Shown piece after piece: positions 22,462-34,245 of a stretch of DNA of 64,000 nt. A program made the translations under genes and the position numbers. The stretch's first letter is position 1. The number at the start of each line of letters is the position of its first letter. Origin of the DNA: Nageia nagi (lineage: Eukaryota > Pinophyta); contig JBITNC010000001.1 in NCBI GenBank assembly GCA_050084985.1, positions 165,850,001 to 165,914,000 of the forward strand. The letters are read 5' to 3'. Under the pieces are notes generated by a model that saw only the letters and a list, made by a program, of their open reading frames with translations, searched no databases and was not told where the DNA came from.

Positions 22462-22737
22462 CTATTTACAGAAGGTTAGTGGTTATAATGAGCCCATTAT
22501 TTAAAATATGGTCATGCAATCCTTAGGGTCATTTTCCCTTTCTTTTCATGCACCCTACACCTTGTATTTTCCTTTTATTTTAATTACATTTCCCTGTCTT
22601 TCCTACAACATTTTACCTCACAAAAAATAGATCATCCTACCAAAATGGAGGGCATTCAACCTATTCAAAATCTCAAAGGTTGTAAGACTTATCTTCCATC
22701 CAATGCTTGGTTAACAAGGTTCCATTTTATGAGTCAA
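22462..22737 (+). repeat. Large direct repeat, left copy, part 2
   Basis: Continues the repeat that was interrupted at 19162. It aligns with about 25076-25373, with shared strings such as AATGAGCC/AGTGAGCC, CACCCTACACCTTGTATTTTCC, and GACTTATCTTCCATCCAAT. It ends near GAGTCA, opposite CAGCCA in the right copy. Confidence 0.72.
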
Positions 22738-23689
22738 AATTTTTTGTTTTCCCAATGGGATCCATTAATCATTTTGAATATATTTTGTAGATGGAACATT
22801 GATTGACATATCTAGCCAATATCTTGATTGAATTTGAATTAGTAAAAGAGATCAATGAAGATAGGTCCCCATAAAATAAAAAAGAAGAATCTTCATATGA
22901 ATAAAGTAAGTCAAGGTCAAACATAAAAATGAAAACCAAATGATATACTAACATTACCCTAAAGACCTTTTCAAATCTAGAGTTGAATGCATATCATGAG
23001 AACTAGATGGCACTAGATAGCTCTATAATAGCTCTTGTTTACCTATAAATATGAAACTTCAAATACTTGTATTTTGAAAGGAGAAAGAATAAGATAATAA
23101 TGGATTATATGAATGAGTAATGATAGTGTGTGAGGCTTGCAAACTGATATTTTGATATGATGGCCATGTAAATAGGGATTTTCTTCCACCCTCACCCCAA
23201 CTCTATTCACAAGTGTTCTACTATTTATCTCCACACCTACACTACATCTCCATAGTGTTCCACTTAATCCCATAGTACCACCCTATAGTTTCCTTCACCC
23301 ATACATAATCATGGTAATCCACCTAATGGATCACCTACTTACCCATTCATAAATTCTCCCTTCCTTGGAAGTCCATCCAATATTCTCTCCTCTATTTCCC
23401 CTAAGATCCCACCCTTTTGGTCTACACATATTAAAGTATCATTTTGCAAGCATCATAGGATATCAAAATGGAGGTAATGACAACTCATGCTATGATCTAA
23501 GGAATATGAAGAACATACCTTTTTTGGGGAAAGAAAGTAATATCATGATGCAAAGATTGTTGGATATGTATATGTTCTGAATATTTTCTTGACCCATCTT
23601 CCCTACTATGCACTAGCTTAAGATCATATCTAGTTGGTAAGATCTATGCCTTAGATTGGTTAAGGTGACCTTTTTTGGGGGTAAGAGAA
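22738..23689 (+). other. Segment between the two large direct repeats
   Basis: About 950 bp without a recognisable domain. A 71-codon plus-strand frame (23365-23580) ends NIPFLGKESNIMMQRLLDMYMF in part, but it matches no family I know. GGGGGTAAGAGAAA (23676-23689) lies directly before the right copy and looks like a polypurine tract. If the repeats are LTRs, this would be the interior of a short non-coding element. Confidence 0.45.
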
Positions 23690-25373
23690 ATGTTTCATTT
23701 TTTATGGTCACATCATTTTGTATAATATTTCTTCCTAATTTTCTTTGCTTAGATTTTGTACAAAGAAGTAATAATGTAATAAAAACTCCTTTGAGGTACT
23801 AACTACTATGTTTGGAACCATGTTATGAGATATTTGAAATTCTTGATCCTAAATACCCTATGAGTCTATAATCTTGATCAAAAGGTGGCTAAGGAAGGAT
23901 GTATGATGATGCTCATGTTAATATTATAGTTGATATCACTTTGAAATTTAGAACTTCTTGACTCTAATGGATCCCAAGCCTACAAACCTCAAAAGAACTC
24001 AAGCAATGGTGGATTATAAATATGGGGAATTTTTAGTTGCTAACGTCATCCTAAAACATAAAAGGAACAAGATCTAGCTTCTATTGAACATATATGCCTT
24101 AATAATAATTAGGAACTATAGAAAAAATAGAACCTAGAGATGGATCTATAGATAGCTCCCAAATATGAATAGATACATAGTCCTTAAAAACCTAATGCAA
24201 AATATTTAAAAGGAAATTAACAATATGGGTAGGACTAATGGAGATCTAAGGTGATCCCAACATGTTAAACACATTAGAATTATTAGATGGTGCCTAGGTA
24301 TTAATTGGAAACAATCCATGCTTAGTCACATCATTTAGATAAGTACCTTGAACAATCAATATGAACTTAAGGAACAAATCCCCAAAATTGACCAATTATA
24401 CAAAAGAATTACTAACCAAAGTTGTAAAAGATACATAAGCAATTTTAAAAGGCATACTTGATTAAAGGATACTAAAGACATTGGAATTTCTTCAAGGATT
24501 ATAATAATGAATGCATAAGAATACTCAAAGGTCACTTGAAAATTATCGAACTATAGGAGCTCATAGCCAACAAGGATAGTACATTATAGTTGGAAAATCA
24601 AACATTACTTAGTATTAGAGTAGTATAATACTAAAAGGTAGAAATGTATTTCCTAATCATTGTAATTTATCTATAAATAGTTTGAGCATGATAGTTAACA
24701 GGTATCTTGAGTACCAAAATCCTATAATCCCTATGTATAATTTTATAATAGTTAATATGATATTTGCTTATATGGATGAGGTTGTTAGTAAATTAGTTGT
24801 TATCATTGTTATGTGTATGGATATTGAATGAGAATTCTCAATGCATAATAGGATTAACCCTAATAAAAGGCCAATAAAATATGTTCAATAAGTTGGTTGA
24901 TTGATCATTTGCTCTTTTTAATGTGGACTTTATTGATAATTTAGCAGTTATGTGATAGTCTCTCACCCTTCCTTATGTTGTGGCATTTAAATTATGCATT
25001 ATGATTATTAGAGATGGAATTAAAGTAAAATTTAAGCTATTATGTTTTGTTTAATAGGTTTTGTAACATATTTTAACCTATTCCTAGTAGCATAGTGTTT
25101 GCAGTGAGCCTACTATTGAAAATTTGGGTATGCAGGCCTCAAGGTCATTTCCCCTTACTTTCCATGCATCCTACACCTTGTATTTTCCTTTTTTTTAGTA
25201 CATTTACCTCTCTTTATTGCAACTTTTAACCTCATAATAAATGGTTCATCCTCCCAAAATGGATGGCACTCCACACTTAGCTAGAAATACGAATCAATCT
25301 ATTCAAAATCTTAGAGATTGGAAGACTTATCTTCCATCCAATACTTGGCTGACAAGATCCCACTTTGCCAGCC
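23690..25373 (+). repeat. Large direct repeat, right copy (uninterrupted)
   Basis: An uninterrupted version of 17951-19162 plus 22462-22737. Around 25075-25090 it reads TTTTAACCTATTCCTAG where the left copy has TTTTGACTATT and the insertion, so it shows the pre-insertion state. It includes extra sequence such as 24600-24700 not clearly present in the left copy. Confidence 0.72.
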
Positions 25374-26140
25374 AATAAGTGATATACATGAGACCATATT
25401 GAAGAGGGTTATCTCATCATTACAACAAAAATATTTTGTATTGAAGAAGATATTACCATAGATAAAATACTATTTTTGTTATAAAATATATATTAAAATC
25501 TCTAGGTTATTGCACTTTGTCATACAGGAGAGTGCAATAGATATATCATATAATGTAATAGAATTGGTTTATTTAAATTAATATAAATGTTCAAACTTAT
25601 TTGCTAGCAAGGTTACATTTATGCATGTATAAATTGATGCTAGAAAGAGGGCCCCTCCTACCACATATAGGTTATTTATGATGATGGTTGTATCTCTCCA
25701 ATCTAATGGCTTTCAATAATATTCGACATATATTATTTTGATTTTCTTGATCTCTTCACTAATTGAATTCTTATGTTGTGTTGTTTGGCTTGGTGAGTTC
25801 AAGAAGTAATCCAATTTGGCTCTATAATAATCATCACTTGGAAGCACTTAATTCATTAAATTGAAATATTGGGTACTTATTTTCTTTTCTTAACTTGCTA
25901 AAAAAAAATCTAATTTTACTTTTTTATAAAAAAGAGGTTTTTAGGGTATACCATGGAATTGACTAGTACACATTATGCTTTGGACCGTCTATCTATCCAT
26001 CAAAAAATAACTCAATCCATTCTTCCCAAATATCCCATAATAGAACTAAAATTTGAAAATATAATGATTTCATGCAATTTTAGTATTGGATACAAATGAT
26101 TTAAAATGCTTATGTTGATGAATTGACAAATGGGCAAGTT

Positions 26141-26194
26141 AGAGATGGGTAGTTGAAACTCTTAAGAAATAAGAGATCTAGGTTCAAATATCCC
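26141..26194 (+). promoter_or_regulatory. Possible Pol III A and B boxes (degenerate tRNA-like or SINE)
   Basis: GGGTAGTTGAAAC resembles an A box and GGTTCAAATATCC, about 34 bp downstream, resembles a B box with one extra base. The intervening AAGAAATAAGAG looks like an anticodon-arm remnant. No cloverleaf can be drawn with confidence. Confidence 0.3.
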
Positions 26195-26740
26195 TATTTC
26201 TTCTTGAAACATACCAAAAATCCTATTAAGATGATACTAGGTGGGGATGAGATTGGGATCGTAGCCCAGGTGGATTTTGATGGGTGGATTTTTCCCATAA
26301 AAAAGATACTTGTATTGAGTTCATATGGAATAAAAAATAAGATAAAATTTTATTACTGCTTGGAAAGAGATTGTAATTTGTAATTTACTATCTAAATACA
26401 AGCATCTAATCTTTTGATTTTAATAATTATTTGAAAAAAATAAAAATTCTATGAATATTTTACAACAATGTTATCTAGCTAAGGGATTAATCCCCCCTAA
26501 TAATTTGAAAAGCATGTTAGAATCTAACAAATTTGTGCATTTTTCTATTTTCAATTTTTTTTCCTAATAGATAAATTCATAAAGCTATTCTATAGAAGCA
26601 TATTTGTGAAACTATTTTTGCATATTATTTTCATGAATATGCAAAAATAAAATAGTTTCATGAATATGCAAAAAAAAGGGTATGAAAAAAATTAAATCCA
26701 AAAAATGTAGATTAACTATGGGATATAAAAATAGTATTTT

Positions 26741-26796
26741 GGATATTCAAACCTATGTCTACCAATTCAAAATCCAACATCTTAACCAATACACTA
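26741..26796 (-). promoter_or_regulatory. Possible Pol III A and B boxes, minus strand
   Basis: Minus strand reads TAGTGTATTGGTTAAGATG, then TTGGATTTTGAATTGG, then AGGTTTGAATATCC. The order and spacing follow a tRNA (D arm, anticodon arm, T arm), with the B box again one base too long. A tRNA-derived SINE head or dead tRNA copy is the likely explanation. Confidence 0.38.
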
Positions 26797-29228
26797 GCAT
26801 TCTATTGGAAAAAATTTATTTATTTATTTATTTAACCCATACCTAACATATTCATGAAGCTATTTTTACATATTAATTTCACAAATATGCATCCAAAAAT
26901 TGAAAAAGAATGATCGATCAAAATTTTAGAGGGGAAAAATGTCCCTTAACTAGACAACTCTATTTTACAACTATTATAATCCTTTAAGTTTGTATCATAT
27001 CCTATGATCATCATGAGATGGTGCCTCTCCACTACATAAGGGTTAGACTATAGCTTGTTGACCTTCTCTATGCCTCCCCATTCTACATACCTATGCATAC
27101 AAGATTCAATATTATAATATTTGAGGAAAAATCAATTTCAAATACTCTTTGATGGATATTCATACTATTTTCTAGAGATCTGAGGATAGGGTACACTAAA
27201 AAAATACAAGCAAAGGTAGAAAAGTCCAACATTAGAGGAGAACACCCAATAGTTGAGCATGTTCTAATGGTTGTGAGGGTTATTATCATATATTTTTTCA
27301 TTCATATAACATGTTTGGTCTAGTAGCTGTGTATTGAAATATGAATTTTTATGCATTAAATTATCAACTTTTATAAATTTTTGTGTTAATAAGTAAATTA
27401 TAAGTAATCATTTTATTTTTATTTTAAATATATCATTAATAGGGGAGAGGATCTAGTATTAGTGCACTCTAACTTTATTCCTCTTAAAATCCAACTTAAT
27501 AAAGTTAAATCATTCTAAATATTTTTATAGCTTCTTCATCACCTAGTTGTCTACTTAGAGCTAATGTTTTGAGTCATGTTTATCAAATTTAATAGGTTAA
27601 TTAAATATGTGATTTAATGCTCAACTATTGGTGTAAGTGTAATTAACAATAGGGGGTTGTAATTCACATCGATGGGTATAACTTTAGAAGAGTATTATTT
27701 TGGATAATTTCTATGATTATGTGTAATTAACTTATCAAATTTAATGATGATGATTCAAAACCTTAGCTATAAATATTCAACTAGGTGAGGAAGAAACTAT
27801 AAAACAATTAAAGTGATTTGACTTTATTATGTTGGGTTTTAAGAGGTATGAAGTTAGGGTGCATAACTACTAGGTCCTATCCCCTACATATAATAATGCC
27901 ATATGATAAAAAATCTCTAAGGCCTTTCAAAAACTCATTTTTTGTATACCAATGATGGTCTTAATGACCTATATGATGCCAATTCAATCATTCTCCAAAG
28001 CTATCAAGTATGACTAGCACCATGACTATAAGTCAATTCAATATGAAATCGTTAGGGATCTTTAAGTGTTACCTTTGCATTTTCAAACAAGTAAGATACA
28101 ATTTAAACCATATAATCTAGCTCCCTCATTTTATATAGCTAATGAAGACCATCATTGCAAATAAGGCTAGGTTCTCCTTGCAGTGAATCATCTAAGTTGA
28201 TATATAGAGAACATTCATTAATAAATGTGTATGATATTTTGATAAGAACTATAGCCAAGTAATGACATGCCTTTCAAGAATCTATCATATATACAATACA
28301 TTTGGGATAAGGGTGTAATATAAACTACTCTTGTGAATCTTGATAGCTTGCAAATTATAGAGAAAAGCATAGTCTAGAGTTTTCCCTTGAATGTGTAACA
28401 TTGAGGAAGATAGTTTATGAGTCTCTTTCTTTGCCATCTATCTATCATGCATGCATAAGCCTCCCTAATTCATTGCTAGAGAGGTCAATTATATGTTGAC
28501 CTACTTGTAATTTTGAATTGAAAACATTGTATTGGATAAAAGGGTAGTCAATGCTCTTCATGATAGATGCCATAGTATGACTAGACTAGTGACATGGTCC
28601 ACCAACTAGCTTGATAACTTATTAGCCCTATTGATTGGACCTATTGATATGGAAATTGGCAATTTATTAAGGTATCATTAATTTAGATTGCTATTTATAC
28701 TTCATCATCATTTTTTTTATGATAAATTTCATGATTGGAGTTTATTATCTAAACTAAAGATTTTGTTGTATTCTTCATTTCAACCTAGTTTAAATGAGTG
28801 GTTACATTACACCCTTTGTTCAAAATTGATCCCTAGATTTGATATTGAAGTTTGTTAACTTGTGAGGTCTATGACTCTAATACCTTCACAACAAGTGGTT
28901 GCACAACCTATTTCAAATCTTCTAATACATCAAAAATATCCATTTTTCATCTAAAAATAAAAATATATGTACATTTTTAATTATCTATCTAAAATTTTGA
29001 GACTCCATTTTTCAAGCCATCTAAAGCATTGGGGTCATGATCTTGTGCTTTTTCCTTTCAAATATAAAAACACATAAAAAATTAGAAAAAAAAAAACTAA
29101 ACTCTTTAATATTTATTTAGAATATTTAATATAAAAATATTTTAAATCTTTATATTTAATTATAATACTTACTAAATAACATCTCTAAATAAAATATTTG
29201 AATACATTGATCAAATAAATTTAACTAC

Positions 29229-29262
29229 ATAAATAACAACAACAACAACAATAATAATAAAA
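29229..29262. repeat. AAC/AAT microsatellite
   Basis: AACAACAACAACAACAATAATAATAA lies exactly where the truncated copia LTR begins to match its relatives. Confidence 0.85.
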
Positions 29263-29620
29263 GGCAAAGACATTTTTATGTCAATACTCTTATTTCAAAA
29301 TTGAGAACTAAGTGGGTTATTGGTAGAGGGGTTGGTGCTCCTTTTAGTTGGTGCTAGTAAATTGCAAGGGTTGGTGCTCCTTCTAGTTGGTGTTGGTAAA
29401 TGATTATAAAGTTCATGCTTTGCAATGACTATATTTGGACCATGATCCAATAGTCTTATTTGGGGATGTAGCCAAATTTATTAATCTCATTACATTTTAT
29501 GTTATTTAATTTTCTTATGATGTGTGTGATTATTTTATCATTTTGTATTTACTTTACAAGTTTTCAAATTTAATTACATATTGATCCAACCCCCATCTTG
29601 GTGTCACTTCTAGTCTAACA
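29263..29620 (+). repeat. 5' LTR remnant of copia family B
   Basis: It matches the reverse complement of about 14017-14400 in family A: GGTTGGTGCTCCTTYTAGTTGGTG repeats, TTTGGACCATGATCCAA, GGATGTAGCCAAAT and the end CTAACA. The upstream 1.8-2 kb expected of the LTR is not found, so the LTR is cut at the microsatellite. Confidence 0.75.
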
Positions 29621-29640
29621 ATTGGTATTAAAGATAGTAC
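29621..29640 (+). other. Primer binding site, initiator-Met tRNA type
   Basis: ATTGGTATTAAAGATAG directly after CTAACA; it is the TGGTATCAGAG site with C-to-T and G-to-A changes. Confidence 0.75.
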
Positions 29641-29685
29641 CTTTATTAATTCCAATTGACTAAAGGTGATATATAGAGTGAAACT

Positions 29686-31440
29686 ATGACATCTAGAGAA
29701 TTTTTTCATCCAATAAAGCATCTCTATTTGATGGAACTAACTATGACTTATGAGAAATCTGAATACAAACTTATCTTTTTTCCTTGGGATTTGACATATG
29801 GGAAGTTATAAAAGCTAAGTATATAGATCTTTTGACTCCTCCAACTGATATAATGGGTAAGAATAATTTTTATGAATTATTCTAAAGAAAAGAATGCAAT
29901 TATGTGTGGATTAGTTGATAGTGAGCTAGGAAAGATTATGGGATGTAAAATTACCAAAGAAATATGGGATAAGTTAAAAAGCATCTATGAAGGTGATGAT
30001 AAGATAAAGGAAGCTAATTTGCATACCTTTAAAGCTTAGTTTGAAGGATTAAGGCTGAATGATGAAGATATTACAATCTATATGCTTAGATTCAATGAGA
30101 TTGTAAATTCCATGATAGTATTAAGAGAGAATATTAAGGATGTTGTGATTGTCAAGAAAATATTAAGATCCTTACCATCTAGATTCGATGCCAAAATATC
30201 AACTATTGAAGATGAAAAATAGGTGAATGCTTTTCTTTGGATGAGATGTATGGCTCACTGAATGCTTATGAAATGAGGATTGGAATGACCAAATATGATG
30301 GTAAGAAAGTTATTTTCAAATCTACTAGGAGTTCCTAATCCAAATAACACCTAGATGAAGATATATCATAGCTTGAAGAATCTAACTTTGTTAGGAAATT
30401 CAAAAGAGTACACGATAAATATAAAGGTAAAACACCTTTAAAATGTTTCAATTGTGGTGGTATTGTTAATTTTGCCAATAAATATTAGCATAAAGAAAAT
30501 AATGGTAATGATGACTACATAAGAAATTCAAGAGGTAACAATAGCAAAAATAAAGACAAAACTTGTAGAAAAGACAATCACAGTAAAAGAACTTTCATCT
30601 TCAAAGAAAGTGAAGATGAATATATTGATATCTCAAATAATGAACTTGAATATCAGCATAATGGATACTTGTTTATGAATTTTGAAGTTAATAATAAGGA
30701 AGATGAAGTTTTTGAAAACTTTGATGATGAAGAAGAAGAAATTTTTGTTGATATTGAACAAGAGCTTATAGTTTCTTTAGATGATCTTGATAATGAAAGA
30801 AGAAAGTGCAAAAGATTAACAAAAAAATTAAATGAAGCTAATGGTTAAATTAATGAAATGAAAGCATAGAAATAAGAATTCAAAGTGATAGAATAAGTCC
30901 TACAACTCTAGTTAATTGGTAGAATAGATGCTTATCACAACTTGGTAGAGGAAGTTATTACTTTAATAGAAGAGATTGAAATATTATCTTAATAAGCTAA
31001 GAAAAGTCTTAAGCTTTCTCAAAGCTCAAAGCAATTTGATCAAATGGTGAGAGCTCAAAGACATTGAACAATAAAGTTTAGTCTAGGATTTGAATCAACT
31101 AAAATCTTAAGTGCAACTAAAAATTGACAAACCAACACTAAGTCAAATGACACTCAATATAATAGTAAAAAGAAATGAGAAGTAAATAATAATCAATCCA
31201 AAGATAGTAAAAAAGGAAAAAGTCATGGTTACATCAAAGTTGATAATAAACCATAGAGAATGCCAAGATAGACAAGTAAAGCTCACCAACAAAACATGTT
31301 TCTCAATTATTATCCTAAATATGGAAATCAATTTTATGGATATTGTTATAAATGCAATTCTTTTGGTCATAAGATGGTATTTTGTAGAATGAATTCTCAA
31401 TCAATAACCTTTATGCATAGAAATAGTTTCACTCCTTTGG
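29686..31440 (+). pseudogene. Copia gag with two zinc knuckles, broken
   Basis: The likely start is at 29686 (MTSREFFHPIKHLYLM). The UBN2-type gag core runs about 29880-30210: KNAIMCGLVDSELGKIMGC, then EIWDKLKSIYEGDDKIKEAN, then VIVKKILRSLPSRFDAKIST. A TAG at KA*FEGL replaces an expected CAG. Knuckle 1 (30444-30480) reads CFNCGGIVNFANKY: the histidine is asparagine and the last cysteine is tyrosine. An acidic and then charged helical part follows at 30590-30830 (ELIVSLDDLDNERRKCKRL). Knuckle 2 (31344-31385) reads CYKCNSFGHKMVFC and is intact. Several in-frame stops occur. Gag would package the element RNA into cytoplasmic particles; this copy cannot. Confidence 0.82.
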
Positions 31441-31599
31441 CATATTTCATTATGTAATCCTATAAATATCACAATTATGGAAACATAGCATAATTTTGAA
31501 GAAGTAAATCAACCAATTCATCTAAGTCAAATAAGGAAAATTATAAAATAATTGATCCAAATTTCAAAGTAAATAATACTACAGTCATAGGAGTTTGGA

Positions 31600-32355
31600 A
31601 AACTAAATATGACAATGCAATTGAATAATTCATTTTTTAGTTAGCTTTTAAAGCTAAGAATAAGCCAAGAATTTGGATTATTTATAGTTGTTGTATAAAG
31701 CATATGATGAGGGAAAAAAATAATTTGAGAATCTATAATAATATTAGGGAGGATTAGTTAAATTTGGAAATAATGATGGTACAAAAATAGTTGGTAAATG
31801 AACTATGAAAATGGGAAATGGAAAGATGAAGTCTAAAGAAGTACTATTTTTCATTGGTTTGAGATATAACCTATTGTGTATTAGAAAAATATGTGACAAA
31901 GGTAATGATGTCACCTTTAAAAGGTATGGGTGTGAAAAAAGAAGATCAAAAAGTGGATAACTTGTAGCAATTGAAGCAAGGATAACAAATAACTTGTACA
32001 CTCTAATTGAAATATCATTAGGATCTTGTCTACTTGGATAAGAAGAAACTACCTAGTTATGGCATAAAATACTTGGATATATCAATTTTGAAAGTTACAA
32101 AAAAATAGGAAAAAGGAGGTAAGGGATATTCCAAGAATCTCCAAGTTGTCCAAAAACATATGTCATTCATGTCAAAAAGGTAAGCAAATCAAAACCTCCT
32201 TCAAGACTAGAGAATATCATTCTAGCAAACCCCTTGAGTTAGTTCATACTAATTTATGTGGACCTACCAAAACTCAAAGTATACATGGAAAAAAATACTT
32301 TATGTTATTTATAGATGATTAATCAAGAATGACATGTTCACACTTCCTTAATGGT
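31600..32355 (+). pseudogene. Copia protease and start of integrase, broken
   Basis: Near 31670-31710 a frame reads WIIYSCCIKHM where copia proteases have WIIDSGCSKHM: the catalytic aspartate is a tyrosine, and G is C. From 32040 the pre-integrase region follows (LWHKRFGH pattern degraded to LWHKILGY), then HVCxSCQKGKQxKTSFK, which carries the zinc-binding part, and LELVHTNLCGPTKTQSIHGKKYFMLFIDD in separate frames up to about 32325. The D-D-E core after this point is missing; the sequence changes to RT near 32355-32390. Confidence 0.78.
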
Positions 32356-32389
32356 GGGTGGGTTGTCATAGTTTCTTCGATTGCAAGTG

Positions 32390-33212
32390 AATCACTTAAA
32401 TAAGGGCATATTTATATCTGAAATTAGGCATCTGATGGAGATGTTGAAAAAGTTTAAAATGGAATATTGTAAACCTATGAGCACTCCCATTATGATTAAC
32501 TACAAATTGAGTAAATAAAATAATTCTCTTTCTATTGATCAAACACTTCATAGATCAATGATTAGTGGTTTATTATATTTAAATTTATCCAGGCAAGATA
32601 TATTACAAGAAGTATGCATGGTTGCAAGATTTCAATAAGCCCCAAAAAAAATACATGTTACAATAGTAAAATAGATTTTTAGATATCTCATAGGAACTAT
32701 GGATTATGGGTTATGGTATCTCAAAGGCAAAATTTGACTCTCATTGCTTATTCAAATGCAAATTAGGCAAGATGTGTAGATGATAGAAAGAGTACAAGTG
32801 CATGTGTATTTTTTTGGGAGATAATCTCATATCATGGCATAGTAAAAAGAAATACTTAGTGTCATTAGCCATAGATTAAGTTGAATACATTACATCAATC
32901 TTATATTGTACTTAGGTTTTATGGATGAAACAAACTATGAAGGATTTAGGAATCAATGTCAGTAAGCCCATTCCTATCATGTATGATAATATTAGTATAA
33001 TCAATATTTTAAAGAATCATTTTATGCATTCAAGAATAAAATATATCATTATTAGGTATCATTTAGTAAAAGAGAAAGTAGAAGAAGTAGTATTCAAGTT
33101 AAGGTTTGTATCCACAATAGAATAGGTAGCTGATATTTTCACCAAGTCATTGCCCAAATAAGTATTCGAGTACCTAAGACAAAAGTTGGGAGTGATCAAA
33201 CCTACAAAACAC
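32390..33212 (+). pseudogene. Copia RT C-terminus and RNase H, broken
   Basis: Begins with LNKGIFISxxRHLMEMLKKF and the CKPMSTPM motif, then HRSMISGLLYLxxSRQDI (about 32540-32600), GTMDYGLWY, and the RNase H core: AYSNANxARCVDDRKSTSACVFF, with the expected SDANWA aspartate changed to asparagine. The end reads DIFTKSLPKxVFEYLRQKLGVIKP and stops at 33212. The YVDD region and the front of RT are deleted. Confidence 0.82.
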
Positions 33213-33684
33213 TAGAAAATTATTGATTGCACATTCTCAAGAGGACCAATTTAAAATTTTTATCTTATGCTCGTACCTATTTATCTTTTTCATGGTGGAC
33301 TTATTGATTAAAGATGTTGAAGTGCTTTTATGGAGATGTTATTGTTGGTTGGATGAATACTATTATGAGTGACATGGTTATCTAAGTAATGTTATAAAAA
33401 TCATGCATCTATATCTAAATATGTATATGGGGAGAGAAAATGTTTGAATGCTAGTGTTGCTTCCATGAGTACTATCCTTTTGAATATGCTCTTTAAAATA
33501 ATTATAGTTCTTTAAGTATTTTTGCTTACATGGAGTTGTGCTATTGTTAATAATATATATTTTAATGTGAAAAATTATGCTAATGTGAAATGAAATCATG
33601 TAGTGCCATCATGATCAAAGTATACACCTTTTTCATTATTAGAAAAAAGGAGAGAAAAATATGAGTGGAGTTTTGAAAACAACA
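33213..33684 (+). other. 3' untranslated region of copia family B
   Basis: Between the pol stop and the polypurine tract. No further domain is seen; an envelope-like frame, which some SIRE elements carry here, is absent. Confidence 0.5.
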
Positions 33685-33697
33685 CCAAAGGGGGAGA
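33685..33697 (+). other. Polypurine tract of copia family B
   Basis: CCAAAGGGGGAGA followed by TTTTTGAAC. The consensus of this lineage (AAAGGGGGAGATTG, then TTGA) suggests that the LTR begins at 33699 with TG changed to TT. Confidence 0.82.
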
Positions 33698-33698
33698 T

Positions 33699-34245
33699 TT
33701 TTGAACTCTAGTATTGCCATTGTTGTCAATGGAGATTATTGTCCTAAGTTGATATTATTCTCAATGATGTAAATAAGTCACAATATAAATGGTAAGAAAT
33801 ATTATTGATGTTAAAATAGAACATGATTGTTACTTACTAATGTTACTAGATGTATTCTCAGATGATGATTTAAGCTTATGTGGAAAATAGAGGACTTATG
33901 TGGAGTAGCAAGGCTTTATGCAGAGAAGAAAGAGCTTATTCAAGAAATAAAAAGCTTATATGGATAACCTTAAGCTTATATAGAGACTTTATGTAGTAAA
34001 AAATACCTTATGTGGATATATAAACCCTTAGGAAGAGATACAAAGCCTTATGTAGAGAAGCAATGTATATCATACATATAGATAAATTTTGGGCATATAT
34101 AAATCTTATTAGATGATAAAAAATATTATTAGGTATATTTTGGGTGTATATTCTATAATAAAATATATTATGGGCATATATCCTATAACTAAATAAATCA
34201 TGAGCACATATCAATAAAGTATGGATGTATATCCTAACATGTAAT
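33699..34245 (+). repeat. Start of the 3' LTR of copia family B, with two arrays
   Basis: After a unique start with CATTGTTGTCAATGG (compare CATTGTTGTCAACAT in family A), about eight copies of a unit near AAGCTTATGTGGAGA (about 20 bp) fill 33870-34060. About five copies of a unit near ATTTTGGGCATATATCCTATAA (about 32 bp) then fill 34085-34240. The first array has the same place in the LTR as the 18-bp array of family A. Confidence 0.65.

Larger units (their letters stand above)
25374..29228. other. Gene-free, AT-rich stretch
   Basis: No protein domain recognised in any frame. It holds two possible tRNA-like promoters (26147-26194 plus and 26741-26796 minus) and a TTTA microsatellite at about 26814-26834. 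The part at 27900-28650 has few stops in places but no motif that I can name. Confidence 0.45.
29263..34245 (+). mobile_element. Ty1/copia element, SIRE-like, family B, decayed
   Basis: Plus-strand element with a truncated 5' LTR, primer binding site, gag with two zinc knuckles, protease and the start of integrase, RT end and RNase H, polypurine tract, and the beginning of a 3' LTR. Most of integrase and the front of RT are deleted. It is related to family A in gag, in the LTR end and in the polypurine tract, but its LTR array has a different unit. The right end is uncertain: I place it after the second array, but the LTR may run on towards 36990. Confidence 0.8.

Noticed and set aside
22738-25400. 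Calling the large direct repeats a proven LTR element
   Set aside because: No matching TSD, no primer binding site after the left copy and no coding interior could be shown, so only a possible LTR pair is reported.
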